This document shows, in pieces, positions 9,004-16,763 of a stretch of 47,872 nt of DNA. Position numbers and translations under genes: made by a program. The notes beneath the pieces are model-generated. The model worked only from the letters and a program-made list of their open reading frames with translations, had not been told where the DNA came from and made no database searches. Position 1 is the stretch's first letter, and each line of letters starts with the position of its first letter. The DNA is from a bacterium (GTDB lineage Bacteria; Bacillota; Clostridia; Oscillospirales; Oscillospiraceae). The stretch spans positions 1 to 47,872 of the forward strand of contig SFQY01000034.1 of NCBI GenBank assembly GCA_004562395.1. The letters are read 5' to 3'.

Positions 9004-9230
9004 AACACTCTCACTCCTTTTGGGGACGCGCTTTCTGTCGATTTGCTTATTTTATCATATCCCGGCGGGATATGCAAATAAAAAGAACTGCCAGCGGTCC
9101 GGGGCGGGAGAAACGCCGGATTTTCCGGCGGGGAGAGAAAATTTTCCCAAAACCGGCCGGGAGGGCTGCTGATTTTGAAGAAAAGGGGTATCCTTTTCCT
9201 GGGCGGCATTTTCCGCCCGGAGGGAAAAAG

Positions 9231-9983
9231 ATGAAAACGAACGCAAACCGATGGAAACGGGCCGGGGCCCTGTGGGCGGTGCTGGTGATTCTGGCGGGAA
9301 CCGGGGCTGCCTGCTCCCGGACCGGGGAGCCGGTGACGGCGTCCGGAACAGAGGTCACGGAACGGACGCAGCCCCCATCCCAGCCCTCTGCCGCGGCTGC
9401 CCCGGCGGAGCCGGATTGGCGGCTGCTGCTGGTAAATGCCCGGAACCCGCTGCCGGAGGGCTTTACCGTGGAGCTGAAGACGCTGGAAGACGGCCAGGCG
9501 GTGGACCGGCGGATCTGGCCGGACCTGTGCCGGATGCTGGAGGCGGCCCGGGAAGCGGGGCTGTCCCCGCTGATCTGCTCCTCCTACCGGACCAACGCCC
9601 AACAGCAGAGCCTGTTCCTGCGTAAGATCCGCCGTCTGGAAGCCCAGGGCCTGCCCCATCAGGAGGCCCGGGAGGAGGCGGCCCGGGTGGTGGCTCCGCC
9701 GGGGACCAGTGAGCATGAAACGGGGCTTGCGCTGGATATTACGGCACAGAGCTATCCCGTGCTGGAGCAGGATCAGGAGGACACCCCCGAACAGCAGTGG
9801 CTGATGGAAAACGCCTGGCGCTTCGGCTTCATTCTGCGCTATCCCCAGGGGAAAACCGAAATCACCGGGATCTGCTATGAGCCCTGGCACTACCGCTATG
9901 TGGGCCGTGAGGCGGCGAAGGAGATTCAGGAAAAGGGGCTGTGCCTGGAGGAATACCTGGCCGAACCGGAGACCGGAGGATAA
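9231..9983 (+). CDS. M15 family D-alanyl-D-alanine carboxypeptidase (VanY-like), exported
   Basis: A 250-residue zinc peptidase that trims the terminal D-Ala of peptidoglycan stem peptides outside the membrane. Residues 1-28 form a signal peptide ending in GTGAAC; the lipobox is weak, so lipid anchoring at Cys28 is uncertain. An Ala/Pro/Ser-rich linker follows. The VanY motifs are present: SSYRTNAQQQ, SEHETGLALDI (SxHxxGxAxD, zinc ligands) and EPWHYRYVG (catalytic Glu and zinc His). ATG 9231 follows GGAGGGAAAAAG; the longer open frame from 9072 gives a non-signal N-terminus. Between two acyltransferase genes it suggests a small cell-envelope modification locus. Confidence 0.9.
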   Translation: MKTNANRWKRAGALWAVLVILAGTGAACSRTGEPVTASGTEVTERTQPPSQPSAAAAPAEPDWRLLLVNARNPLPEGFTVELKTLEDGQAVDRRIWPDLCRMLEAAREAGLSPLICSSYRTNAQQQSLFLRKIRRLEAQGLPHQEAREEAARVVAPPGTSEHETGLALDITAQSYPVLEQDQEDTPEQQWLMENAWRFGFILRYPQGKTEITGICYEPWHYRYVGREAAKEIQEKGLCLEEYLAEPETGG

Positions 9984-10012
9984 GGCCCGCCGCCCGCGCC
10001 TCACCCTCCGGT

Positions 10013-10041
10013 TTGACAGAGAAAAAAGAGTATGCTATAAT
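10013..10041 (+). promoter_or_regulatory. Promoter upstream of the second acyltransferase
   Basis: TTGACA (10013-10018) and TATAAT (10036-10041) are separated by 17 bp, which is perfect consensus. The nearest downstream gene starts at 10417, and a MITE-like element lies in between. Confidence 0.75.
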
Positions 10042-10080
10042 ATTGCATAACTGCTTGGTTACGGCCTGAATTTCTTATGG

Positions 10081-10262
10081 AAAGGATCGTTTAGTGGAAC
10101 ATCTAGCAAATAATGCCGCACCCAACGTAGGGCGGGGGCTCGCCCCCGCCGAGCAGGTTGGATACATGCTCAGCTGTGTTAGACGCAGATATGCAAAACC
10201 ATTGGTGCGTCGGCGGGGGCAAGCCCCCGCCCTACGTTGGGTGCGAGCGTAAATGATCCTTT
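10081..10262. repeat. Complete MITE-like element, REP core
   Basis: The ends AAAGGATCGTTTA (10081-10093) and TAAATGATCCTTT (10250-10262) are inverted repeats. The core is GTAGGGCGGGGGC...GCCCCCGCCCTAC, itself a long dyad. No clear target-site duplication is seen. It separates the promoter at 10013 from the acyltransferase gene. Confidence 0.8.
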
Positions 10263-10416
10263 TGCATATTATCCTTTGACGGGAATCCTTAACAGTTGAT
10301 GACGTTGCCCCTGGGGGAAGGTTTGCGGGTGCTGCAGGAAAGGATCCTTTACGCACTGCGGGAGCAAACCCCAACCGGTCCGGCGCGAATCCAGAATGCA
10401 TGACAGGAGGCGGAAT

Positions 10417-11538
10417 ATGGACACAAAGAGAAACATTGGCCTGGATATCCTCCGGGTCGCTGCCGCAATGCTGGTGATCATTTGCCATTCGGGCTTCTTC
10501 TCCGTGGGGATCAGCTTTCGGTTTCTGTCCTTTGGCGGTGTGCTGGCGGTGGAGATCTTTTTCGCGCTGAGCGGACTGCTGGTGGGAAAAAGCCTGATTC
10601 AGGCCGTGGTTGGTCCGGAGCCGGGAAAAGCACTGAAAAAGTTTTATGTAAATAGGCTTCTCCGAACGCTGCCCCTTTATTACATCATGCTCCTGGTAAC
10701 GGCTGTTGTGTCGGGGAAGGGGATCCCCTTGTCCTGCTTTGTGTTTCTGCAGAATTTCAGCGAATCGGATCTGAGCTTCCTGCCGGTCTCCTGGAGCTTG
10801 TCCGTGGAGGCGTGGTTCTATTTTCTGATTCCACCTCTTTTCTGGCTGCTGTACAGGCTGCTGTCCGGGAAATTGGGGGAGAAAAGGGCCGTTTATCTCA
10901 CCATCGGGATCCTCTGTGCCATCCCCTTCACGCTGCGCCTGTGCAGCGCCCTGGTGCTGGCTCCGGAATGGGATTACGGAATCCGCAAGCAGATTCCCCT
11001 CCGGCTGGATGCCATCATGATGGGCGTCTTCCTGGCCGCGCTGAAGCGCTACAGCGGGGAGCGCTATGGCCGGATCGCGCCGAAGGGCGGCTGCCTCCTT
11101 CTTTCCGCCGCAGGCATCGGGGGACTGTATCTTTTCTATTGCGCCTGGCTTGTGAAGGAAAGCAATTTTGACAGCTCCCCGTTCTGGAAGGTCGCTTTCT
11201 TTACCCTGCTGCCCCTCTTCTGCTGCCTGCTGGTTATGTACATGGAAAACGCAACCTGGAACGGGAAGCTCCGGACCGTAAAAGCCGCGAAACTGATCTG
11301 CGCCCTGAGTACCCTGAGCTATGGGGTCTATCTGATCCAGGTCTGCGTCTTCTCCGTGGTGTCGGAATATTTTGTGGACGCCCGGTTTGTTGTGAGCTGG
11401 CTGGGCTTCCTGGCCTCCATCGCGCTGACGGTTCTCCTGGCCCTGGCCGGCTACCGGCTGGTGGAGGTCCCCTCCGCAAGGCTTCGGGATAAATGGCTCC
11501 GGAAGCTGGACAAAACGGAAACTGTCAGCAACGTCTGA
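10417..11538 (+). CDS. Acyltransferase 3 family membrane protein (OafA/YrhL-like)
   Basis: A 373-residue multi-pass membrane protein. It opens with the family signature GLDILRVAAAMLVIICHSGFF (Asp and Arg in the first helix, then the active-site His). FFALSGLLVGKSL, the RLDA motif and about ten hydrophobic helices follow, ending at YRLVEVPSARL, the usual C-terminus of OafA-like proteins. ATG 10417 follows CAGGAGG. Transcription probably comes from 10013 across the MITE-like element. It likely acylates a cell-wall or capsule sugar; the substrate is unknown. Confidence 0.87.
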   Translation: MDTKRNIGLDILRVAAAMLVIICHSGFFSVGISFRFLSFGGVLAVEIFFALSGLLVGKSLIQAVVGPEPGKALKKFYVNRLLRTLPLYYIMLLVTAVVSGKGIPLSCFVFLQNFSESDLSFLPVSWSLSVEAWFYFLIPPLFWLLYRLLSGKLGEKRAVYLTIGILCAIPFTLRLCSALVLAPEWDYGIRKQIPLRLDAIMMGVFLAALKRYSGERYGRIAPKGGCLLLSAAGIGGLYLFYCAWLVKESNFDSSPFWKVAFFTLLPLFCCLLVMYMENATWNGKLRTVKAAKLICALSTLSYGVYLIQVCVFSVVSEYFVDARFVVSWLGFLASIALTVLLALAGYRLVEVPSARLRDKWLRKLDKTETVSNV

Positions 11539-11557
11539 CGAACAGGACTATATATCA

Positions 11558-11807
11558 GGGGACTGTCTCACCAAAGTAAAATTGCACAAATAGAGGAACT
11601 GTCATTGCGCACCAGTGACCGATGTCACTGGTGCGGTGACCGAAGGGAATGCCTTTGGTGCAATCCGTATTCCCCTTGAAATGTTCAGGCTACTGGCATT
11701 ATGAAGGAGAACGGATTCCCACGCCAGTGTGCGCACTGGCTCGGAATGACAGTTATCTCTTTTTCTTGTACAATTTGATGGAACGGGCCCTTAGTGAGGC
11801 AGCCCCC
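11558..11807. repeat. MITE-like element with GGGG..GTCTCAC ends, copy 1
   Basis: The ends GGGGACTGTCTCAC (11558) and GTGAGGCAGCCCCC (to 11807) are inverted repeats. Inside are AAATTGCACAAAT, ACTGTCATTGCG and a CACCAGTGACCGATGTCACTGGTG hairpin (shown in part). An inverted copy lies at 28157-28379. The right end abuts the resolvase pseudogene, whose 5' end is missing. Confidence 0.78.
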
Positions 11808-11848
11808 TGTTTGCTGTGCGCCCAGCGGGCGCATACTTCAAAGGGTGA

Positions 11849-12415
11849 AAGTCCACCAACGAAACCAAGCAAGATATTAACCGCCAAGTGCGGGAACTGA
11901 AAACCGCCGGAGCGGACACCCTCTTTCTGGAATACGAACACGGGGACAGCAAGGTAAAGAGCCAACAGGAAGCAATGTTCGCACAGGCACAGGCGGGCGA
12001 TACCATCCTCACATTGGAGGTTCCCCGGCTGGCACGAAGCACCCAGCAACTATGAGAAATCATTGGGCGAGTGCGGGAAAAGCGTCTGCGCCTTGTGATA
12101 ATCTGCAGTATCACGCTGGATTGCCGGGAGGGCAGAGCCGACCCAATGAGCGAGGCTTTCTTACAGATGGCGGGTGTATTCAGTCAGTTGGAACTTGCTA
12201 TGATACGGGAGCGTGTGCGGTCTGGTATGGCGAACGCCAAGGCCAAGGGTAAGCAGATAGGCAGACCGCAGACAACCAAGGACAGCATCCCCGCAATCTT
12301 CCTCCGGCACTATCCCGCCTATAAGAACGGGCAACTCAATATCACAGAACTGTCAAGGGTGTGCGATTTAAGCAGGACAACGATTTACAAATACATTTCT
12401 CTTTTGGAAGCATAA
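11849..12415 (+). pseudogene. Serine recombinase/resolvase remnant
   Basis: This frame is recognisably a Tn3-type resolvase. It contains STNETKQDINRQVREL, the catalytic-domain strand LEVPRLARSTQQL, then after a break EIIGRVREKRLRLVI, SEAFLQMAGVFSQLELAMIRERVRSG and a C-terminal helix-turn-helix (SRVCDLSRTTIYKYISLL). An in-frame TGA at 12053-12055 replaces what is normally a Cys codon after QQL. The conserved N-terminus with the catalytic Ser is lost or frameshifted around 11846. No ATG fits, so the gene is dead. It lies at the edge of a low-GC segment and probably dates from an old mobile element. Confidence 0.85.
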
Positions 12416-12461
12416 ATAAAAGGAGCGGATATCCGCTCCTTTTATTACCTTCATCAGTTTA

Positions 12462-13634
12462 TCAATCAAGACTTTCTAATTGTGATAAGAGAATCCAACC
12501 GTTTTTCGTATAAGCCCACTTAACACCAGAAACTGATTCCTTACGGATTATATTAATTGGCGCATCTATTCTTAAGTAACCAATAACATCAGCGTTTTGA
12601 GTTGGAGAAGCGTAGACTTCGATGAAGTTTTTTTCTAAACTGGTACCAGAAATAAAGAAATTCAAAGCAAAATACTCATTTTCAAAAGAAAGCGTGCCGA
12701 TGGATTCCCCATTTATATCAATGTAATAGAAGGAATCATCTGTTTTAACAGCACGATAACCATAATCGGGCAAGCATTGTATATATTCGTCCAGTAGGGC
12801 TTGGTTATCCTGGAACGCAGTTAATGCGCTATATTTATACTCAAGTTTCGTAAAGGAATCGTTTGACGTTGTAGAATTGGAGTCAACTTGTCGAGCTAAT
12901 ACAATACTATCGACTGTAGGTAATGTGTGGTATTCTTCGTAGTATTTAACATCTCGCTCAAACTCATAATAGGGATTGATGTTTATGACAATTTCTCCAT
13001 TTGAAATATACATTTTCGCAATAATCCGCGTGCTTTCAAAAATTGAATATATCCCGTTAGCATCCACGCTTGCTTCTATATTGGATTCCTTTAGGTAGGC
13101 AATATAGTTTGATAAAATGGTATTTATGTCGTGTGTATTGTTTTTCGGAGCATAGGTATATTCTTGATTCGTGATAATTCCATCGGTAGAATTACATAAA
13201 TGACCCGTATTATTAACGGGGACAATTGTATCAACAGCAGGGAGAATGTCGCATTCTTCATAATACTTAATTTCAACTTGTACATATTCACTACTACGAA
13301 CAAGAACTTGATCTGCATCCAAATTGTTGTGTAGCTCAACAGATTCTCCATCTGAAACAATTGCGTAAGATTCTTCTTTAGGGTTTCCCAAGTAAGTGTA
13401 CTTAATTGTTACTGTATTTTCCTCAAGATGCCATATAAAGTTAATCATATCAGAACCATCGAAGAAGCCATTGCCATCTTCATTGAAAGTGATTTCTGTA
13501 GTAATTCCGTTACAATAAGTTTTCCAAGATTCGGCAATAAGTATGTCCATGTTCTGCTTGTTTTGTGAAATACCGCAGGAGTTGAGAGAAACACACAGAA
13601 TTAATGTCAAACACCCAAGTAATATTCTCTTCAT
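12462..13634 (-). CDS. Lipoprotein with two repeat domains and a C-terminal SH3-like segment
   Basis: A 390-residue exported protein of unknown role. Residues 1-20 are a lipoprotein signal peptide ending in LNSC. A first domain (residues about 25-120) is followed by two related units starting KYYEECDILPAVDTIV and KYYEEYHTLPTVDSIV, each about 105 residues. The end, EVYASPTQNADVIGYL...KNGWILLSQL, resembles a bacterial SH3 segment. ATG 13634 follows GAAGGTGAT; the frame from 13694 adds no signal. Its base composition is much more AT-rich than its neighbours, so it was probably acquired horizontally. I do not recognise the family. Confidence 0.75.
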   Translation of the reverse strand: MKRILLGCLTLILCVSLNSCGISQNKQNMDILIAESWKTYCNGITTEITFNEDGNGFFDGSDMINFIWHLEENTVTIKYTYLGNPKEESYAIVSDGESVELHNNLDADQVLVRSSEYVQVEIKYYEECDILPAVDTIVPVNNTGHLCNSTDGIITNQEYTYAPKNNTHDINTILSNYIAYLKESNIEASVDANGIYSIFESTRIIAKMYISNGEIVININPYYEFERDVKYYEEYHTLPTVDSIVLARQVDSNSTTSNDSFTKLEYKYSALTAFQDNQALLDEYIQCLPDYGYRAVKTDDSFYYIDINGESIGTLSFENEYFALNFFISGTSLEKNFIEVYASPTQNADVIGYLRIDAPINIIRKESVSGVKWAYTKNGWILLSQLESLD

Positions 13635-13665
13635 TATAATCACCTTCAAAATACGAGATAGATTT

Positions 13666-13694
13666 AGTATAGCAGATAAGGAAAGCAAAATCAA
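13666..13694 (-). promoter_or_regulatory. Promoter of the lipoprotein gene
   Basis: On the minus strand TTGATT (13689-13694) and TATACT (13666-13671) have 17 bp between them, about 30 bp before the ATG. Confidence 0.65.
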
Positions 13695-13765
13695 TTAAGT
13701 ATACCTGTTCTCTTTCCTTTTGGTATGCTATACTAACAGAAAACCCACCACAAGAGGGGGATTAT

Positions 13766-13978
13766 ATGGAAGAAAAGGAAAGTTGGGGTCTCACGGAAGA
13801 AGAAATCAAGCAGAGACTCCGCCAGCAAAACCAAGAGAACAGCAAAAGAGGCCCAACAAGGGGAGGTCGTTCCTCCGGGCAGGGCGTGAAACTGCTTTAT
13901 ATCCGGGATTATCTCTACGCCCACGCTACCAAGGAACACCCCAAGAACACCAATGATTTTGCGGGATTGTCCGGATAA
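13766..13978 (+). pseudogene. Truncated WYL-type transcriptional regulator fragment (70 aa)
   Basis: ATG 13766 follows GAGGGGG and a TATACT box at 13729-13734, so expression signals remain. The product starts with a charged coil (EEKESWGLTEEEIKQRLRQQ). It then matches the beginning of the helix-turn-helix of WYL-domain regulators (KLLYIRDYLYAHATKEHPKNTNDF) but stops after 70 residues, before the recognition helix. The rest of a roughly 300-residue regulator is absent. It could be an intact tiny gene, but truncation during decay of the island is more likely. Confidence 0.5.
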
Positions 13979-14000
13979 AGATCCTTTCTTGGACATAATT

Positions 14001-14047
14001 CAGACCTCATGCTTCCCTGAAAAATGGGGGTGCAGGCATGAGGTCTG
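14001..14047. repeat. 12-bp perfect inverted repeat CAGACCTCATGC
   Basis: Arms are at 14001-14012 and 14036-14047. The 10-mer GACCTCATGC in the arm also occurs inside the tRNA-Val gene (14310-14319). This may mark an old recombination site at the island border, or a hairpin. Confidence 0.5.
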
Positions 14048-14107
14048 ACTTCTGGGCAGGGAGTGGGGAACAGGATGCGGGATTCGAGGACACGAAGGTA
14101 TTTAGAT

Positions 14108-14132
14108 GAGTTCGAATCCCTCACAACGGCCA
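14108..14132 (+). other. tRNA 3'-end remnant (possible attachment-site scar)
   Basis: The sequence reads as a T-arm (GAG-TTCGAAT-CCCTC), an acceptor strand ACAACGG and CCA, with no matching 5' half nearby. TTCGAATCCCTCA is shared with the tRNA-Gln gene on the other strand. Integrating elements often leave such 3' ends behind. Confidence 0.45.
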
Positions 14133-14165
14133 TAATGAAGAGTGAATAGTGAAAAGGGAATAAGT

Positions 14166-14198
14166 AAAAATCCCGAACGCTTTTGCATTCGGGATTTT
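14166..14198 (-). terminator. Terminator of the tRNA operon
   Basis: AAAAATCCCGAACGC and GCATTCGGGATTTTT form a hairpin with T-runs on both strands. On the minus strand it directly follows tRNA-Gln. Confidence 0.75.
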
Positions 14199-14272
14199 TG
14201 GCAGAGGATGAGGGATTCGAACCCCCGCAAACGGAGTCAGAGTCCGGTGTGCTACCGTTACACAAATCCTCT
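14199..14272 (-). tRNA. tRNA-Gln (anticodon CTG)
   Basis: Acceptor arms AGAGGAT/ATCCTCT, a D arm with GTG/CAC stem, an anticodon loop CTCTGAC giving CTG, and a TTCGAAT T-loop are all present. The 3' CCA is encoded. It follows tRNA-Val by about 10 bases and shares its promoter. Confidence 0.9.
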
Positions 14273-14281
14273 ATATGCGAT

Positions 14282-14358
14282 TGGTGGAGACAACAGGACT
14301 CGAACCTGTGACCTCATGCGTGTGAAGCATGCGCTCTAACCAGCTGAGCTATGCCTCC
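14282..14358 (-). tRNA. tRNA-Val (anticodon CAC)
   Basis: It begins GGAGGCATAGCTCAGCTGG, has an anticodon loop TTCACAC (CAC), a TTCGAGT T-loop and an encoded CCA. The acceptor stem pairs GGAG with CTCC. It is the first gene of a two-tRNA operon. Confidence 0.9.
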
Positions 14359-14375
14359 ATACCGGAGCAGAAATC

Positions 14376-14403
14376 ATTATACCACAATTTCCCGGAAAGT
14401 CAA
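14376..14403 (-). promoter_or_regulatory. Promoter of the tRNA-Val/tRNA-Gln operon
   Basis: On the minus strand TTGACT (14398-14403) and TATAAT (14376-14381) have 16 bp between them, ending 18 bp before the tRNA-Val 5' end. Confidence 0.8.
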
Positions 14404-14427
14404 CCATTAATTATGGGAATTTTTCGC

Positions 14428-14455
14428 TTGATTTCTGTGGAATATCTGGTATTGT
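14428..14455 (+). promoter_or_regulatory. Promoter of sfsA
   Basis: TTGATT (14428-14433) and TATTGT (14450-14455) are 16 bp apart, 25 bp before the start codon. It diverges from the tRNA promoter. Confidence 0.5.
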
Positions 14456-14480
14456 AACCATCAGCAGGGAGGGGATTTTC

Positions 14481-15158
14481 ATGCGGTACGACAATATGGT
14501 TCCCGGGATCTTTCTGGACCGGCCCAACCGGTTTATTGCCCATGTGCGGATCGGCGGGAAGACGGAGACGGTTCACGTGAAAAATACCGGCCGTTGCCGG
14601 GAGCTGCTGCCGCCGGGGGCGGAGGTCTGGTGCCAGCGGTCCGGAAATCCCGCCCGGAAGACAGGATATGACCTGATCACGGTGCGCAAGGGCAGCCGCC
14701 TGATCAATATGGACTCTCAGGCGCCCAACGCCGCTGCCAGGGAGTGGCTGGCCTCCGGGGGACTGGGCAGGATAGAGGCCCTGCGGCCGGAGACCTTTCA
14801 TGGGGATTCCCGGTTTGATTTCTCTTTTACAAAAGACGGCAGACCGTGCTTTCTGGAGGTCAAGGGGGTGACGCTGGAGACGGAGGGCGTCTGCGCCTTT
14901 CCCGACGCGCCTACGGACCGGGGAGCCAAACACCTGCGGGGACTGGCGGAGGCGGTGGCGGAAGGATACGGCGCCTATGTGCTGTTCGTGATCCAGATTG
15001 AGAATGTCAAGTACCTGTGTCCCAACGATGCCACGGACCCGAACTTCGGCGCCGCCCTGCGCGCCGCCGCGGCGGCGGGGGTGCAGGTGCTGGCTGTGGA
15101 CTGCGCGGTGACACCGGAGGAAATGCGGATCCGGGACTGGGTGCCGGTACGGTTGTAA
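14481..15158 (+). CDS. sfsA: DNA/sugar-fermentation-stimulation nuclease SfsA
   Basis: A 225-residue SfsA protein, a nucleic-acid-binding nuclease family first linked to maltose metabolism. An N-terminal OB-like part carries HVKNTGRCRELL. The nuclease domain shows RFDFSF, FLEVKGVTL (E-x-K catalytic core) and FPDAPTDRGAKHLRGL. The C-terminal FVIQIENVKYLCPN and DPNFGAALRAA motifs are also typical. The length is normal. The ATG follows GGGAGGGG. It stands alone in front of the C_GCAxxG_C_C gene, which has its own promoter overlapping the sfsA stop codon. Confidence 0.95.
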   Translation: MRYDNMVPGIFLDRPNRFIAHVRIGGKTETVHVKNTGRCRELLPPGAEVWCQRSGNPARKTGYDLITVRKGSRLINMDSQAPNAAAREWLASGGLGRIEALRPETFHGDSRFDFSFTKDGRPCFLEVKGVTLETEGVCAFPDAPTDRGAKHLRGLAEAVAEGYGAYVLFVIQIENVKYLCPNDATDPNFGAALRAAAAAGVQVLAVDCAVTPEEMRIRDWVPVRL

Positions 15159-15181
15159 CCGGCGGAAAAATGTGATAATAT
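15153..15181 (+). promoter_or_regulatory. Promoter of the C_GCAxxG_C_C gene
   Basis: TTGTAA (15153-15158, overlapping the sfsA stop) and TAATAT (15176-15181) have 17 bp between them, about 36 bp before the ATG. Confidence 0.5.
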
Positions 15182-15216
15182 GGGTCTGCAAACCAAGTGG
15201 AAAGGAAGGACGAAGA

Positions 15217-15675
15217 ATGGATCATGGGGAGCTGGCGGCACAATTGTTCCTGGGGGGCTGCAACTGCGCCCAGGCGGTGGTGGTGGCCTTTTGCGATGTG
15301 ACGGGGCTGGAAAAGGACTTTGCCGCCAGGCTGTCCTGCTCCTTTGGCGGCGGCATGGGCCGGATGCGGGAAGTCTGCGGCGCGGTCAGCGGAATGCTGA
15401 TGGTGGCGGGACTGCTCTACGGCTACGATGACCCGGGGGAAAAGGACGTGAACAAGAAAGCCCACTATGCCCTGGTGCAGCAGCTGGCCGGGGCCTTCCG
15501 GGAGGAGGTGGGCAGCATCGTCTGCCGGGAGATCCTGAAAAATCCTCCTTCCGATCCCAATCCCACCCCCCGGACGGCGGAATACTACAAAACCCGGCCC
15601 TGTGCCCGGATGGTCATGACGGCGGCCCGGATCCTGGATGGGTACATCGCGTCCCACCCGGTGGAAGGACGGTGA
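15217..15675 (+). CDS. C_GCAxxG_C_C family redox protein
   Basis: A 152-residue protein with the family pattern: GGCNCAQAVVVAF near residue 13 (the C..CAxx motif), then LSCSFGGGMGRMREVCGAVSG with two further cysteines and its Gly-rich stretch, and a late CxxxxxxxxC pair (IVCREIL, RPCARMV). Members are thought to bind a metal or cofactor in anaerobes, but the function is not established. ATG 15217 follows AAGGAAGG. The next gene starts 7 bp after the stop, so the two are probably co-transcribed. Confidence 0.85.
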   Translation: MDHGELAAQLFLGGCNCAQAVVVAFCDVTGLEKDFAARLSCSFGGGMGRMREVCGAVSGMLMVAGLLYGYDDPGEKDVNKKAHYALVQQLAGAFREEVGSIVCREILKNPPSDPNPTPRTAEYYKTRPCARMVMTAARILDGYIASHPVEGR

Positions 15676-15682
15676 GACGGCT

Positions 15683-16222
15683 ATGCAGACACGCAAACCG
15701 GAGCGGCGGCCGGAGGAACTGGAGCTGATATACAACCAGCGGGACATTCCCAGGGAGGAACACCGCTACGGCCTGCGCCCTTCGGCGGATGTGGGCTGCG
15801 GCTGGGTGGCCACCTACAACGCCCTGCGGCTTCTTGGCTACCAAACGGATATCGACGCTCTGATTCGCTACTATGAATGGCAGCTGCCTCTGATCCACGG
15901 AAACGCCGGGACCTCCTTCTGGGGGCCGGCGGTGTGCTTCCGGAAATGGGGGTTCCCCGTGAAGGTGGTTATGGACCGGAAGAAGTTTGACAAAGCCGCT
16001 GCGGAAGCGGATGTGTGCATCCTGTTCTACCACTGGCGGCAGGGCTGCCGGCTGGGGGCCCATTTCGTGGCGCTGCACCCTGCGGGAACCGGGTTTGTGG
16101 GGTACAACACCTACCGCAATTCCACCGGGCCCGATCCCTACGGGGAGAGCCTGGAGGCGTTCCTGCGGCAGCGGAAGTATTTTGGCGCCGTCCTCATAGC
16201 CATCCGGCGCAAGCCCGGCTGA
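15683..16222 (+). CDS. C39-like cysteine peptidase family protein
   Basis: A 179-residue soluble protein. DVGCGWVATYNALRLLGY (residues about 36-53) matches the active-site Cys helix of papain-like C39 peptidases, and RLGAHFVALHP supplies the expected His. VGYNTYRNSTGPDPYG follows where the catalytic Asn/Asp would lie. It has no signal peptide and no membrane segment, so cytoplasmic action is likely. ATG 15683 follows GGACGGTGAG and lies 7 bp after the previous gene. A role with its C_GCAxxG_C_C neighbour is possible but unproven. Confidence 0.7.
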   Translation: MQTRKPERRPEELELIYNQRDIPREEHRYGLRPSADVGCGWVATYNALRLLGYQTDIDALIRYYEWQLPLIHGNAGTSFWGPAVCFRKWGFPVKVVMDRKKFDKAAAEADVCILFYHWRQGCRLGAHFVALHPAGTGFVGYNTYRNSTGPDPYGESLEAFLRQRKYFGAVLIAIRRKPG

Positions 16223-16282
16223 CAGGGCACGGCGTTCGTCAGGCCGACGGTCCGGCAATGTCATCCGGTTAAGGTGCGTCCG

Positions 16283-16507
16283 TAGTAGCATGTTAATGCC
16301 AAAGCTTTATGTTTTCGTAGGGCGGGGTTATGACCCCGCCGACCAGGTTCCGATTTATGCCCGGGGATCATTCAACGGAATCGCCAGAAAAAAGTTACGT
16401 TTCGGCGGGGGCGAGCCATAAGCCCTACAGTATGAACGAGCCATTTTCCGTTCAACCAACCGATCGGAAACTCGCGGCGGGTCGGCGGGGTCATGACCCC
16501 GCCCTAC
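16283..16507. repeat. MITE-like element, REP core, termini degenerate
   Basis: Two palindromes, GTAGGGCGGGGTTATGACCC (from 16317) and GGCGGGGTCATGACCCCGCC (from 16484), face each other. The 5' flank matches 4030-4062 almost exactly. The GGATCGTTT termini are not recognisable. Confidence 0.65.
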
Positions 16508-16585
16508 GAATTATGATAACGTCAAATTCCAATTGATCAGTATGAAGTGTCTTCATGATACCACAGGCTTCTTCAAAAGGGAATA

Positions 16586-16612
16586 AAAAAAGCGCCCCCT
16601 CCGGGGCGTAAC
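16586..16612 (-). terminator. Minus-strand terminator in the 16.2-17.6 kb gap
   Basis: On the minus strand ACGCCCC-GGAGG-GGGCGC is followed by seven Ts. It would end a transcript coming from about 17.16 kb, where a promoter-like sequence lies. Confidence 0.65.
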
Positions 16613-16623
16613 CAGAAACAAAT

Positions 16624-16688
16624 GAAATGACCCTTGACTACTTGCATCTTGCCATCGATACAATTTTTGTGTAGTCAAGGGTCATTTC
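16624..16688. repeat. 18-bp perfect inverted repeat GAAATGACCCTTGACTAC
   Basis: Arms are at 16624-16641 and 16671-16688 with a 29-bp loop. There is no T-run after it. It may be a short element end pair, a structured RNA or a protein site. Confidence 0.6.
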
Positions 16689-16763
16689 TGTTCACTCTTA
16701 TTATCTAACATCATTGGTTAACCTCTCTTTCTGCAGATTGACGATCCATTCCGCTTTCCTGAT

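Noticed and set aside
11651..11900. 83-codon plus-strand frame before the resolvase remnant
   Set aside because: It translates the GGGG..GTCTCAC repeat and has no start signals.
16330..16536. 68-codon frame in the 16.3 kb repeat
   Set aside because: It is a translation of the REP core of a MITE-like element.
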